Source of the DNA: Mangrovicoccus ximenensis
GTDB taxonomy: Bacteria; Pseudomonadota; Alphaproteobacteria; Rhodobacterales; Rhodobacteraceae
Reading direction: 5' to 3'
Assembly: GCF_003056725.1 (NCBI RefSeq)
Contig: NZ_QBKZ01000001.1
Location: 853,922-917,921, forward strand
DNA: 64,000 nt
Part shown: piece after piece, positions 9,008 to 18,195 of the stretch
Layout: each line of letters starts with the position of its first letter
Numbering within the stretch: position 1 is the first letter of the stretch
Position numbers and translations under genes: made by a program
The notes under the pieces: model-generated
Database searches by the model: none
The model's input: the letters and a program-made list of their open reading frames with translations, nothing else
Told to the model about the DNA's origin: nothing

Positions 9008-9895
9008 ATGACCGACCGGCGCGATTTCAAGGGATATTTCGGGCAGGAGCCCGCCCCCTGCTGGCCCGGAGGCGCGAAGCTCGCCCTGTCCTTCGTGGTC
9101 AATGTCGAGGAGGGCGCGGAGCTGTCGATCGGCGACGGCGATCCGAGGAACGAGGACACCTACGAGATCCGCGAAGAGGTGACCGGCGCCCCCGATCTCT
9201 GCATGGAGAGCCATTTCGCCTATGGCACGCGCCAGGGCTATGCCCGCATCGCCCGCCTCTTCGACCGCTACGGGGTCAAGGCGACCTTCTCCGCCTGCGG
9301 CCGCGTGGCGGAGCGCGCGCCCTGGCTCCTGAAGGATGCCGCCGGACGCGGCCACGAGGTCTCCTGCCATGGCTGGCTGTGGCAGCGGCATGCGGGCATG
9401 GAGCTCAAGGCCGAGGAAACCGCCATCGCCCACACCCATGGCGCGATCACCGATGCGACCGGCATTCCCCCGGTCGGCTGGCACACCCGCTCCTCGCCCT
9501 CGGCCAATACCCGCGGATTGCTCAGGGCGCGCGGCGATTTCCTCTATGACAGCGATGCCTATGACGACGACATCCCGCGGATGGAGGGCGACCACGTGAT
9601 CCTGCCCTATGCCTTCGACACCAACGACATGCGGTTTTCCCCCGGCGGCGGCTTCGTGCAGGCGCGCGACTTCTCGGACTACGTGACCGGCGCCTTCGAG
9701 CGGCTGCATGCCGAAGGCGCAGCGGCCGCGCGGATGATGTCCGTGGGCCTGCATCTGCGGATCATCGGCCGTCCCGGCCGGATCGCCGGGCTCGAGACGG
9801 TTCTGCAGCACGTGACAGCCCGCGGCGATGTCTGGATCGCGCCGCGCCGCGACATCGCCCGCCACTGGGCGGACACCCATGGGGGCGCCGCATGA
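9008..9895 (+). CDS. Polysaccharide deacetylase family protein (PuuE/allantoinase-like)
   Basis: A 295-residue NodB-fold hydrolase closest in pattern to the PuuE allantoinase group: EVSCHGWLWQRH near residue 117, GWHTRSSPSANTR near residue 155, FLYDSDAYDDDIPR, and MMSVGLHLRIIGRPGR near residue 245. These cytoplasmic enzymes open cyclic amides such as allantoin. ATG 9008 was preferred to ATG 8999 because AAGGA lies 9 nt upstream of it. The following racemase supports a role in ureide or hydantoin breakdown; the exact substrate is inferred. Confidence 0.85.
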   Translation: MTDRRDFKGYFGQEPAPCWPGGAKLALSFVVNVEEGAELSIGDGDPRNEDTYEIREEVTGAPDLCMESHFAYGTRQGYARIARLFDRYGVKATFSACGRVAERAPWLLKDAAGRGHEVSCHGWLWQRHAGMELKAEETAIAHTHGAITDATGIPPVGWHTRSSPSANTRGLLRARGDFLYDSDAYDDDIPRMEGDHVILPYAFDTNDMRFSPGGGFVQARDFSDYVTGAFERLHAEGAAAARMMSVGLHLRIIGRPGRIAGLETVLQHVTARGDVWIAPRRDIARHWADTHGGAA

Positions 9896-9927
9896 CGCCC
9901 GCAGAAGAAGACAGGAAGGACCGGCCG

Positions 9928-10476
9928 ATGCGCCTTCTGCTCGTGAACCCCAACATGACCGCCGCTATGACCGACTGCATGGCCGGGATCGCCCGCGGCA
10001 TCGCCGGCAGCCGCGCCGAGATCGTGCCGCTGACCGCCGCGCGCGGCTTCCCCTATATCGCCTCGCGCGCCGAGGCGCAGATCGGCGGCGCCATCGCGCT
10101 GGAGATGATCGCGGACAATCTCGAGGGCATCGACGCGGTGATCATCGCCGCCTTCGGCGATCCGGGACTGGCCGGCGCGCGCGAACTCTTCGACCTTCCC
10201 GTGGTGGGCATGGCCGAGGCCGCCGCGATGTCGGCGGCGATGATGGGCGACCGCTTCTCGGTCGTCACCTTCTCGCCCTTGATGACGCGCTGGTACGACG
10301 ACTGCATCCGCGCCACCGGCCTGGGCGGCCGCTTCACCGGCGTCCGCACGCCGGAAGCGCGGGAGGTCGACGTCGCCAATGTCCGCACCGGACTGCGCGC
10401 TGAGCTGATCCGCCTGGCCAACCGCGCCGCCGAAGAGGACGGGGCGGACGTGGTGATCCTGGGCGGCGCGCCGCTG
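9928..10476 (+). pseudogene. Asp/Glu/hydantoin racemase, 3'-truncated
   Basis: About 183 residues of the Asp/Glu/hydantoin racemase family: LLVNPNMT start, IIAAFGDPGLAGARE near residue 75 and a second half ending ADVVILGGAPL, where the second catalytic segment should begin. Homology stops at about 10476, removing roughly the last 40-50 residues, and the frame continues antisense to a ROK gene. ATG 9928 has AAGGA upstream; an earlier ATG at 9892 overlaps the deacetylase stop. The second active-site cysteine region is lost, so activity is doubtful. Confidence 0.78.
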
Positions 10477-10484
10477 CGCGTCGC

Positions 10485-10665
10485 CGGTCGCGGCGGCGGC
10501 GCTTTCCTCGATCAGCCCGGCGCCCATCAGCTCGGCGGTGATCGCCGTCACCGTCGCCTGGCTGAGCCCGGTGCGGCGCGCGAGATCGACCCGGGCGATG
10601 GTTCCGGCACGCCGGATCTCGCCCAGGATGGCATGCCGCCCCTGGCTGCGCTGGTCGCGGATCAT
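10485..10665 (-). pseudogene. ROK family regulator, N-terminal fragment (XylR-like)
   Basis: About 55 residues forming only the DNA-binding winged helix of a ROK repressor (HAILGEIRRAGTIARVDLAR, then GLSQATVTAITAELMGAGLI). The kinase-like sensor domain is absent because the gene runs into the racemase fragment. Divergent placement from xylF suggests it was the xylose repressor. A ROK C-terminal fragment exists at 43934-44190; whether the two come from one gene cannot be told. Confidence 0.75.
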
Positions 10666-10714
10666 CGGCCTTCCTCCCCTTTGCCAAGATGGCGGGATTC
10701 CGCGGCGGGAGCCA

Positions 10715-10739
10715 GAATTTATTTTGCCTGCCGAATTTA
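10715..10739. promoter_or_regulatory. Repeated GAATTTA motif, candidate operator
   Basis: GAATTTA occurs at 10715-10721 and again at 10733-10739, 18 bp apart in direct orientation, in the AT-richer part of the gap between the ROK fragment and xylF. ROK repressors use AT-rich sites, so this is a candidate operator. Confidence 0.35.
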
Positions 10740-10808
10740 ACTCTGCTAGCGATAGTCATGGCGTTCAACCGGAGGGGAGTCCGGGCGGCGCCGCAACGGG
10801 AGGAAATC

Positions 10809-11837
10809 ATGAACACCATCAGGATCACCGCTCTGGCGGTGCTTGCTGCGACTGTCTCGTCGGCAGCGCTGGCGCAGGACATCACCGTGGGCGTGAGCTG
10901 GTCGAATTTCCAGGAGGAGCGCTGGAAGACCGACGAGGCGGCGATCAAGGGCGCTCTGGATGCGGCGGGCGCGGCCTATGTCTCGGCGGATGCGCAGTCG
11001 TCCTCGGCCAAGCAGCTCAGCGATGTCGAGAGCCTGATCGCCCAGGGCGTCGATGCGCTGATCATCCTGGCGCAGGACAGCCAGGCGATCGGACCGGCGG
11101 TGCAGGCGGCGACGGACGAGGGCATCCCGGTCGTGGGCTATGACCGCCTGATCGACGATCCGCGCGCCTTCTACCTGACCTTCGACAATGTCGAAGTCGG
11201 CCGGATGCAGGCCCGCGCGGTGCTGGAGAAGGTGCCCGAGGGCAATTACGTGATGATCAAGGGCTCGCCCACCGATCCGAACGCGGATTTCCTGCGCGGC
11301 GGCCAGCAGGAGGTCCTGCAGGAGGCGATCGACGCGGGCAAGATCACCATTGTCGGCGAGGCCTATACCGACGGCTGGCTGCCCGCGAACGCGCAGCGCA
11401 ACATGGAACAGATCCTGACCGCCAGCGACAACAAGGTCGACGCGGTGGTGGCCTCGAATGACGGCACGGCGGGCGGCGCGGTGGCGGCGCTGACCGCGCA
11501 GGGCATGGACGGCATTCCGGTCTCGGGGCAGGACGGCGACCATGCCGCGCTGAACCGCATCGCGCTCGGCACCCAGACGGTGAGCGTCTGGAAGGATGCG
11601 CGCGATCTGGGCCGCGAAGCCGCGGAGATCGCCGTCGCCATGGCCGGGGGCACCGCGATGGCCGATATCGAGGGCGCCGAGATGTGGAGCTCGCCTTCGG
11701 GCCAGGAGCTGACCGCGAAATTCCTCAAGCCGGTGCCGGTCACCGTCGGCAACCTTACCGCGGTCGTCGATGCGGGCTGGATCAGCCAGGAGGCGCTCTG
11801 CCAGGGCGTCACGGCCGGGCCCGCGCCCTGCAACTGA
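10809..11837 (+). CDS. xylF: Xylose-type sugar ABC transporter binding protein
   Basis: A 342-residue periplasmic binding protein of the ribose/xylose class. A signal peptide (MNTIRITALAVLAATVSSAA, cleaved near ALA-QD) precedes two Rossmann-like lobes, with ALIILAQDSQAIGPAV near residue 80 and IKGSPTDPNADFLRGG near residue 155, both typical of XylF. GGGAGG lies just upstream of the ATG. It heads the xylF-xylH-ATPase operon and probably binds D-xylose; other pentoses are possible. Confidence 0.88.
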   Translation: MNTIRITALAVLAATVSSAALAQDITVGVSWSNFQEERWKTDEAAIKGALDAAGAAYVSADAQSSSAKQLSDVESLIAQGVDALIILAQDSQAIGPAVQAATDEGIPVVGYDRLIDDPRAFYLTFDNVEVGRMQARAVLEKVPEGNYVMIKGSPTDPNADFLRGGQQEVLQEAIDAGKITIVGEAYTDGWLPANAQRNMEQILTASDNKVDAVVASNDGTAGGAVAALTAQGMDGIPVSGQDGDHAALNRIALGTQTVSVWKDARDLGREAAEIAVAMAGGTAMADIEGAEMWSSPSGQELTAKFLKPVPVTVGNLTAVVDAGWISQEALCQGVTAGPAPCN

Positions 11838-11846
11838 CCGGGCCGG

Positions 11847-11900
11847 GCGGGACAGGGGAGGGTCCCGCCTGAAGCCCCTGCCGGGCGGTGCGCCGCCCGG
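11847..11900 (+). other. Two intercistronic hairpins after xylF
   Basis: A 7-bp stem (11847-11853 with 11862-11868) and an 8-bp stem (11881-11888 with 11893-11900, TGCG loop) occupy the gap between xylF and xylH. Neither is followed by a T-run, so they look like mRNA-stabilising or attenuating elements. Confidence 0.5.
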
Positions 11901-11935
11901 CCGCATTCCAGAGCTGCCGGAACGGGAGGACGGTC

Positions 11936-13228
11936 ATGGCCGGAAGGACGGGCGCCGCCGCGGCGCCGAAACAGGGTTTCCTGAAATCGCTGGAGATCGA
12001 CACGCGGCTGCTGGGCATGATCGGCGCCTTCATCGCCGTCTGCCTGGTCTTCAACCTGATGACCGACGGCCGGTTCCTGACCGCGCGGAACATCTTCAAC
12101 CTGACGATCCAGACGGTCAGCGTGGCGATCATGGCGACCGGCATGGTCTTCGTCATCGTCACCCGCCATATCGACCTGTCGGTCGGCTCGCTGCTGGCGA
12201 CCTGCTCGGCGGTGATGGCGATGATGCAGACCCGCTGGCTGCCGGACATGCTGGGGCTGGAGATCGGCCATCCGCTGCTGCCCTGGCTGTCGATCCTCGC
12301 GGGCATCATCACCGGCGGCGTGATCGGCGCCTTCAACGGCTGGCTGGTCGGCTACCTGACCATTCCGGCCTTCATCGTGACGCTGGGCGGGCTCCTCGTC
12401 TGGCGCAATGTCGCCTGGTACATGACCAGCGGACAGACCATCGGCCCGCTCGACCCGACCTACGTGGCCTTCGGCGGCATCAACGGCACGCTGGGGCCGT
12501 CGCTCAGCTGGATCCTCGGGCTCGCCGCCACCGCGGCCGCGGTTTTCGCGCTGATCTCGGCACGCCGCGCCAAGGCGGGCCATGGCCAGCCGGTCAAGCC
12601 GCTCTGGGCCGAGGCGGTGCTGGCCGGGCTGATCGCGGCGGCGATCCTCGGCTTCGTCGCGGTGCTCAACGCCTATGACATTCCCTCGGCGCGGCTGGCG
12701 CGGATCTTCGAGGCCCGCGGCGAAACCATGCCCGAGGGCTACGCCGAGGGCTACGGCATTCCCTATTCGGTGCTGCTGCTGATCGTCATCGCCATCGTCA
12801 TGACGGTGGTGGCGCAGCGCACGCGGCTGGGGCGCTACATCTTCGCGACCGGGGGCAACCCGGATGCGGCGGAGCTGTCGGGGATCAACACGCGGCTGCT
12901 GACCGTCAAGATCTTTGCCATCATGGGCGTGCTCTGCGCGCTCGCGGGCATGGTCGCCTCGGCGCGGCTGGCCAACCACTCGAACGACATCGGCACGCTC
13001 GACGAGCTCAGGGTGATCGCGGCGGCGGTGATCGGCGGCACGGCGCTGTCGGGCGGTATCGGCACCATCTACGGCGCGATCCTCGGCGCGCTGATCATGC
13101 AGTCGCTGCAATCCGGCATGGCCATGGTCGGCGTCGACGCGCCCTTCCAGAACATCGTGGTCGGCGGCGTGCTGGTGCTGGCCGTGCTGATCGACATCCT
13201 CTACCGCAAGCGCACGGGAGCCCGCTGA
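11936..13228 (+). CDS. xylH: Sugar ABC transporter permease (XylH type)
   Basis: A 430-residue permease of the ribose/xylose type with 10 or more hydrophobic segments. The signature [17 protein letters not shown] near residue 80 and [15 protein letters not shown] near residue 310 are typical of XylH. GGGAGGA upstream supports ATG 11936 over an upstream in-frame ATG at 11888 that lies in the hairpin region. The stop shares one base with the start of the ATPase gene. The length fits XylH rather than the shorter RbsC. Confidence 0.9.
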   Translation: MAGRTGAAAAPKQGFLKSLEIDTRLLGMIGAFIAVCLVFNLMTDGRFLTARNIFNLTIQTVSVAIMATGMVFVIVTRHIDLSVGSLLATCSAVMAMMQTRWLPDMLGLEIGHPLLPWLSILAGIITGGVIGAFNGWLVGYLTIPAFIVTLGGLLVWRNVAWYMTSGQTIGPLDPTYVAFGGINGTLGPSLSWILGLAATAAAVFALISARRAKAGHGQPVKPLWAEAVLAGLIAAAILGFVAVLNAYDIPSARLARIFEARGETMPEGYAEGYGIPYSVLLLIVIAIVMTVVAQRTRLGRYIFATGGNPDAAELSGINTRLLTVKIFAIMGVLCALAGMVASARLANHSNDIGTLDELRVIAAAVIGGTALSGGIGTIYGAILGALIMQSLQSGMAMVGVDAPFQNIVVGGVLVLAVLIDILYRKRTGAR

Positions 13229-13998
13229 TGAGCATCGACCGCACAGGCACGCCGCTGGTGGAAATGGACGACATGTGCATCGCCTTCGGCGGCGTCCATG
13301 CCGTCGACCATGTCAGCGTCAATCTCTGGCCCGGCGAGGTGGTGGGGCTGCTCGGCCATAACGGCGCGGGCAAGTCGACCCTGATCAAGATCCTCTCGGG
13401 CGCCTACCGCGCCGACAGCGGCACGATCCGCATCAATGGCGAGGAGGCGCATATCCACAATCCGCGCGACGCGCGGCGCTACAACATCGAGACGATCTAC
13501 CAGACGCTGGCGCTGGCCGACAACCTGAACGCCAGCGCCAACCTGTTCCTGGGGCGCGAGCTGGTGACGGCGACGGGGCTGGTCGACGATGCAAGGATGG
13601 AGGCGGAGACCGCGAAGATCATGGCGCGGCTCAACCCGAATTTCCGCAAGTTCCGCGATCCGGTCAGCGCGCTCTCGGGCGGGCAGCGGCAATCGGTGGC
13701 GATCGCGCGGGCGGTGTATTTCAATGCGCGCATCCTGATCATGGACGAACCGACCGCCGCATTGGGGCCGCACGAGACCCAGATGGTGTCCGAGCTGATC
13801 GAGGAGCTGAAGCGCCAGGGGATCGGCATCTTCCTGATCAGCCACGACATCCATGACGTGATGAAGCTTTGCGACCGGGCGAGCGTGATGAAGAACGGCC
13901 AGCTGGTCGGCACCGTGGATGTCGCGAAGGTCACCGATGACGACCTCCTGGGGATGATCATCCTCGGCAAGCATCCGGGCGAGCATGCGGCGGCGTGA
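13228..13998 (+). CDS. Sugar ABC transporter ATP-binding protein, single-domain type
   Basis: A 256-residue ATPase with Walker A (GHNGAGKST), signature [16 protein letters not shown], Walker B ([12 protein letters not shown]) and H-loop (LISHDIHDV). It has one nucleotide-binding domain, whereas enteric XylG has two; rhizobial FrcA-type sugar ATPases are similarly half-sized, so it would act as a homodimer. It completes the xylose-type importer as the last gene of the operon. Confidence 0.9.
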   Translation: MSIDRTGTPLVEMDDMCIAFGGVHAVDHVSVNLWPGEVVGLLGHNGAGKSTLIKILSGAYRADSGTIRINGEEAHIHNPRDARRYNIETIYQTLALADNLNASANLFLGRELVTATGLVDDARMEAETAKIMARLNPNFRKFRDPVSALSGGQRQSVAIARAVYFNARILIMDEPTAALGPHETQMVSELIEELKRQGIGIFLISHDIHDVMKLCDRASVMKNGQLVGTVDVAKVTDDDLLGMIILGKHPGEHAAA

Positions 13999-14006
13999 CC
14001 GAGGCA

Positions 14007-14029
14007 GGGGGGAACCGAGGGTTCCCCCC
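14007..14029 (+). terminator. Hairpin downstream of the xyl operon
   Basis: A perfect 10-bp stem (14007-14016 with 14020-14029, GAG loop) follows the last xyl gene by 8 bp. It lacks a clear T-run, so it may be a weak terminator or a 3'-end stabiliser. Confidence 0.45.
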
Positions 14030-14109
14030 TGACCCCCCTCCTGCCGCCGGCTGTCGACCTTCCGGCCGCGGTCGGGTAGGGCGGGGCGAGCCCCGACGGA
14101 GGACGCCCC

Positions 14110-14454
14110 ATGACCAAGCTCTACATTGATGCAGATGCCTGCCCGGTGAAGGCCGAGGCGGAGCGGGTGGCGACACGGCTGAAGGTGCCGATGCTGCTGG
14201 TATGCAATGGCGGGCTGCGGCCGTCGCAGAACCCGCTGGTGGAGCTGGTCATCGTGCCCGACGGGCCGGACGTCGCCGACCAGTGGATCGCGGAGCGCTG
14301 CGGCCCGGGCGATGTCGTGGTGACCGCCGACCTGGTGCTGGCCGACCGCTGCCTCAAGGCCGGTGCGGCGGTGATCCAGCATGACGGCGAGGTGCTGAGC
14401 GCGGCCAATATCGGCGGGCGGCTGGCGACCCGCGACCTGATGGCGGACCTGCGT
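14110..14454 (+). pseudogene. YaiI/YqxD family protein (DUF188), 3'-truncated
   Basis: About 115 residues of the YaiI/YqxD family: [18 protein letters not shown] at the start, [13 protein letters not shown], and [16 protein letters not shown] near residue 67. The family is about 150 residues long, and homology stops at MADLRSRG where about 35 residues should follow. There is no stop codon, so the frame runs into the phytase-like gene. GGAGG precedes the ATG. The family's function is unknown; it has a PIN-like fold. Confidence 0.8.
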
Positions 14455-14499
14455 TCTCGCGGAACTGCCGGCGCAGTGCAGCGGCGTGCTCGCCGCTCC

Positions 14500-15387
14500 A
14501 TGACCGGCATGATCAGGGCCGCCCTGGCGGCGGCCGCGCTGGCTTTCGGTGCCGGTCCCGCCGCCGCCGCGCCGAAGCTCGACCATGTCGGCAACTTCGT
14601 CTGGAAGAACCCCGAGGCCACAGGGCTCTCGGGGATCGAAGTGTCGGATGACGGCAATACCTTCATCACGATCTCGGACCGCGGCAGCCGCATCGACGGC
14701 AATTTCCGCCGAGAGGACGGCCGGATTGCCGCCGTCATCGCCCGTCCCGCGGTGCCGCTGCGCAAGCGCAACGGCGAGCCGGCGACCGAAAACGCGATGG
14801 ATGCCGAGGGGCTGGCCTGCCGGGTGGTGGAACTCGGGGCGGCCTGCAACGTGTCCTTCGAGATCATCCACCGGGTGGTGCATTTCGACGGGCCCGACGC
14901 GGCCGCGCGGAACTGGCCGCGGCCGGAGGCCTTCCGCGAGCTGCAGAGGAATTCCGGGCTGGAGGCGCTGGCCCTCGACCCGCAGAACCGGCTGGTGGCG
15001 ATCCCGGAGCGCTCGGGCGCGCTCGACCGTCCGTTCCCGGTCTACCGGCTGGAGAACGGCGCCTGGACCGTGCCCTTCACCCTGCGCCGCGATCCGCCCT
15101 TCCTGCCGGTCGGCGCGGATTTCGGCCCGGACGGCAAGCTCTACGTGCTCGAGCGGCATTTCACCGGCTTCGCCTTCCAGAGCCGGGTGCGGCGGCTGAC
15201 GCTCGACGGCGACCGCGTGGCGAAGGAAGAGACGCTGATGTCCACCTTCCCGTTCCAGCACGACAATCTCGAAGGCATCGCCGTCTGGCGCGAGCCCGGA
15301 GGCGCGATCCGGCTGACGATGATCTCGGACGACAACGAGAACGTGTTCCAGCGCACCGAAATCGCCGAATACCGGCTGGTTGAATGA
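14500..15387 (+). CDS. Esterase-like phytase-domain secreted protein
   Basis: A 295-residue protein with a signal peptide ([20 protein letters not shown], cleaved near AAA-AP) and a beta-propeller-like phytase-domain region ([20 protein letters not shown] near residue 42, [11 protein letters not shown] near residue 100, [26 protein letters not shown] near residue 255). The family is annotated as esterase-like activity of phytase; the true substrate is unknown. ATG 14500 is chosen because it gives a clean signal peptide. The upstream frame is open and continuous with truncated YaiI, so a fusion protein could also be made. Confidence 0.8.
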   Translation: MTGMIRAALAAAALAFGAGPAAAAPKLDHVGNFVWKNPEATGLSGIEVSDDGNTFITISDRGSRIDGNFRREDGRIAAVIARPAVPLRKRNGEPATENAMDAEGLACRVVELGAACNVSFEIIHRVVHFDGPDAAARNWPRPEAFRELQRNSGLEALALDPQNRLVAIPERSGALDRPFPVYRLENGAWTVPFTLRRDPPFLPVGADFGPDGKLYVLERHFTGFAFQSRVRRLTLDGDRVAKEETLMSTFPFQHDNLEGIAVWREPGGAIRLTMISDDNENVFQRTEIAEYRLVE

Positions 15388-15473
15388 GGCGGGCGGCACC
15401 TTGCGCCGCTTCGCGCGTTTCCCTTGGGGCCGGCTTGGCCTAGGAAGGGACACGGAAAGGCAGGGACCCGGAC

Positions 15474-15896
15474 ATGCTGCACGTCACCGACAAGATCGCG
15501 ATCCAGGACTGGGAGATGACCGAGGTCTTCACCCGCTCCTCCGGGCCGGGCGGGCAGAACGTCAACAAGGTCTCGACCGCGGTCGAGCTGCGCTTCGAGG
15601 CGGCGCGCAGCCCGTCGCTGCCGCAGCCCGTGAAATCGCGGCTGAAACGGCTGGCCGGCCGGCGCTGGACGCTCGATGGCGCGGTGATCATCCGGGTGGA
15701 GGACACCCGCAGCCAGGCGCGCAACCGCGAGATCGCCAAGGAACGGCTGGCCGAGATGATCGAGAAGGCCACGCATGTGCCGAAGCGGCGGATTCCGACC
15801 AAGCCCACCAAGGGCAGCCAGCGGCGGCGTATGGATGCCAAGACCGCGCGCGGACAGGTCAAGAGCCTGAGGGGAAGGGTGGCCGACGATGACTGA
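15474..15896 (+). CDS. arfB: Alternative ribosome-rescue factor ArfB (peptidyl-tRNA hydrolase)
   Basis: A 140-residue release-factor homologue containing the catalytic GGQ in SSGPGGQNVNKVST near residue 24. The basic C-terminal tail (KRRIPTKPTKGSQRRR) is the segment that occupies the empty mRNA channel of stalled ribosomes. It hydrolyses peptidyl-tRNA on ribosomes lacking a stop codon. It overlaps the aminotransferase gene by 8 bp. Confidence 0.93.
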   Translation: MLHVTDKIAIQDWEMTEVFTRSSGPGGQNVNKVSTAVELRFEAARSPSLPQPVKSRLKRLAGRRWTLDGAVIIRVEDTRSQARNREIAKERLAEMIEKATHVPKRRIPTKPTKGSQRRRMDAKTARGQVKSLRGRVADDD

Positions 15897-17163
15897 GACG
15901 CTGGCGGAGCGCCGCGCGCGGCTGATGGGGCCGAACGTGCCGACCTTCTACGAGGACCCCGTCCACATCGTCCGCGGCGAGGGCGTCTGGCTCTGGGACA
16001 ATCATGGCCGCCGCTATCTCGACTGCTACAACAACGTCCCCCATGTCGGGCATTGCCACCCGAAGGTGGCCGAGGCGATCGCCCGGCAATCGGCGCGGCT
16101 GAATACCCATACCCGGTACCACCACACGCTGATCCTCGACTATATCGAGCGGCTGACTGCCACGATGGGGCACGGGCTGGGCCAGATGATCCTGACCTGC
16201 ACCGGCTCCGAGGCGAATGACGTCGCGCTCAGGATGGCGCAGGCGGTGACCGGCAAGCGCGGCATCATCGCCACCGACAACACCTATCACGGCAACACGC
16301 TCGCCACCTCGCAGCTCTCGACCCGCCGTCCGCCGATCGGCGGCTATCCCGGCCATGTCCGGCTGGTGCCCGCGCCCAGCTCGACCGATCCGCTGGGCGG
16401 CTCGATGGAGGCGCAGCCGCAGGCCTTCGCCGACGGGATCGCCCGGGCCATTGCCGAGCTCGAAGCCGAGGGCTGCGGGTTCTCCGGCATGATGCTCTGC
16501 CCGTCCTTCGCCAACGAGGGCCTGCCCGCGCTCGCTCCCGGCTTCTTCGATCCGGCGGCGGAGGTGATCCGCAAGGCGGGCGGGCTGATCCTCTGCGACG
16601 AGGTGCAGCCGGGCTTCGGCCGGCTCGGCAGCCATTTCTGGGGCCATGAGCGGATGGGCTTCGCCCCCGACGTGGTCACGCTGGGCAAGCCGATGGGCAA
16701 CGGCTATCCGGTGGCGGGCGTCGTGGCGCGGCCCGAGATCATGGCCGCCTTCCGCGGCGCCTTCGGATATTTCAACACGTTCGGCGGCAATCCGGTCGCC
16801 TGCGCCGCCGCGATGGCGGTGCTCGACGTGATCGAGGAGGAACGGCTGATGGCCAATGCCGCCGCGGCCGGGGCGCATGCGCTCGACCGGCTCGAGGAGC
16901 TGTCGCATCCTATGATCGCCGAGGCGCGCGGCACGGGGCTGTTCTTCGGGCTCGAGCTGGCACAGCCGGACGGCAGCCCGGCGACGGCCTTCGCGGCGGC
17001 GGTCACCGAGGAAATGCGGCGCCGCGGGGTGCTGCTCAACCGGATCGGACGCGACATGAACATCCTGAAGATGCGCCCGCCCATGCCCTTCACCCCCGAG
17101 CATGCGGATATCGCGGTGAACGTGCTGGGCGAGGTTCTGGCGGAGCTGCCCCATGACGGATGA
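15889..17163 (+). CDS. Class III pyridoxal-phosphate aminotransferase
   Basis: A complete 424-residue class III aminotransferase: cofactor-binding GSEANDVALRMAQ near residue 105, LILCDEVQPGFGRLG near residue 232, and catalytic lysine in TLGKPMGNGYP near residue 268. Relatives form operons with an aminoglycoside-phosphotransferase-like kinase, and include phospho-lyases for phosphoethanolamine or phosphohydroxylysine; only a stub of that kinase remains here. The amino-donor substrate is unknown. Confidence 0.87.
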   Translation: MTETLAERRARLMGPNVPTFYEDPVHIVRGEGVWLWDNHGRRYLDCYNNVPHVGHCHPKVAEAIARQSARLNTHTRYHHTLILDYIERLTATMGHGLGQMILTCTGSEANDVALRMAQAVTGKRGIIATDNTYHGNTLATSQLSTRRPPIGGYPGHVRLVPAPSSTDPLGGSMEAQPQAFADGIARAIAELEAEGCGFSGMMLCPSFANEGLPALAPGFFDPAAEVIRKAGGLILCDEVQPGFGRLGSHFWGHERMGFAPDVVTLGKPMGNGYPVAGVVARPEIMAAFRGAFGYFNTFGGNPVACAAAMAVLDVIEEERLMANAAAAGAHALDRLEELSHPMIAEARGTGLFFGLELAQPDGSPATAFAAAVTEEMRRRGVLLNRIGRDMNILKMRPPMPFTPEHADIAVNVLGEVLAELPHDG

Positions 17164-17289
17164 GCTGATCGCACAGGCCGTCGCGGCGGCCGGGGCCTGG
17201 GGCGGACTCGCCGGCCCGCCCGAGCTGATCCAGGCCCGCGAAAACGTGGTGTTCCGCGCCCGGCTGGCCGACGGCACCGAGGTCGCGCT
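17153..17289 (+). pseudogene. Aminoglycoside phosphotransferase-family kinase, N-terminal stub
   Basis: About 46 residues that start inside the aminotransferase stop region and match the N-terminus of APH-type kinases (ELIQARENVVFRARLADGTE). Homology ends after EVAL, where the ATP-binding lobe should continue, and the next bases belong to a sugar permease. The kinase would have phosphorylated the aminotransferase substrate; it is not functional here. Confidence 0.65.
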
Positions 17290-17304
17290 CCCGTCGCCGC
17301 TGCG

Positions 17305-18195
17305 GTGCCTGCCGCCCCGGCCACGAAGCGCGAGCGGCGGATGATGCGGCGCGGGCTGGCCTTCGTGGCGCCCGCCGCGCTGCTGATGCTGGCGATCTAC
17401 ATCGTGCCGGTTCTGGTTCTGGCCGGGTTCAGCGTCACCGACTACCGGCTGGGCGCGCTCGACTGGGGCTTCGTCGGCACCGGCAATTTCGCGCGGGCCT
17501 TCTCCGATCCGGTCTTCCTGCGCGCGCTCGCGAACACGCTGATCTATGCGGCCATCGTCATTCCGGCGGGGGTCGGGCTGGCGCTCGGCGTGGCGCTGCT
17601 GGTCCATGGCACCAAGCGCACGCGCGGGTTTTGGGAGGTCGCGTATTTCCTGCCCGTCACCGCGACGCTCGTCGCCATGGCGACGGTCTGGCAGTTCCTG
17701 CTGCATCCCTCGCTCGGGCCGGTCAATGCCGCGATCCGCTGGCTCGGCTTCGAGCCGGTCTCCTTCCTCGCCGATCCGGCGCTGCTGATCCCGACCATGG
17801 CGCTGATGGGGGTCTGGCAGGTGCTGGGCTTCAACATGGTGCTGTTCCTCGCCGGGCTGACCGCGATCCCGAAGGACCTGACCGAGGCCGCGCGGCTCGA
17901 CGGCGCGAAGTCGCCGATCGACCGCTTCCTGACCGTGACCTGGCCGATGCTGGGGCCGACGACGATGTTCGTCGTGGTCACCACCTCGATCTCGGCCTTC
18001 AAGGTGTTCGAGCAGGTCGCCGTGCTGACCAAGGGGCGGCAGGGCTCCGAGACGCTGCTCTACGCGATCTACCTCGAAGGCTTCGAATACGCCGAGACCG
18101 GCTATGCCGCCGCGCTGACGCTGATCTTCCTCGCCCTCGTGCTGATCCTCTCGGTCGGCCAGACCTTCAAGCTCGACCGCAAGGTGCATTACTGA
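17305..18195 (+). CDS. Sugar ABC transporter permease (MalF/UgpA type)
   Basis: About 296 residues from a GTG at 17305 (ATG at 17341 is an alternative). Six membrane segments and the EAA loop (EAARLDGAKSPIDRFLTVTW) near residue 195 are intact. Sequence just upstream of the GTG, in frame, continues a plausible permease N-terminus rich in Ala-Pro, so the native start seems to have been removed by the junction with the kinase stub at about 17285. It pairs with the permease at 18195 and the two binding proteins that follow. Confidence 0.82.
   Translation: MPAAPATKRERRMMRRGLAFVAPAALLMLAIYIVPVLVLAGFSVTDYRLGALDWGFVGTGNFARAFSDPVFLRALANTLIYAAIVIPAGVGLALGVALLVHGTKRTRGFWEVAYFLPVTATLVAMATVWQFLLHPSLGPVNAAIRWLGFEPVSFLADPALLIPTMALMGVWQVLGFNMVLFLAGLTAIPKDLTEAARLDGAKSPIDRFLTVTWPMLGPTTMFVVVTTSISAFKVFEQVAVLTKGRQGSETLLYAIYLEGFEYAETGYAAALTLIFLALVLILSVGQTFKLDRKVHY

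Noticed and set aside
15859-18189. 776-codon open frame on the minus strand opposite the aminotransferase and permease genes
   Set aside because: It is antisense to intact, domain-matching genes, is composed of Arg/Gly/His/Asp-rich sequence typical of GC-rich shadow frames, and matches no family.
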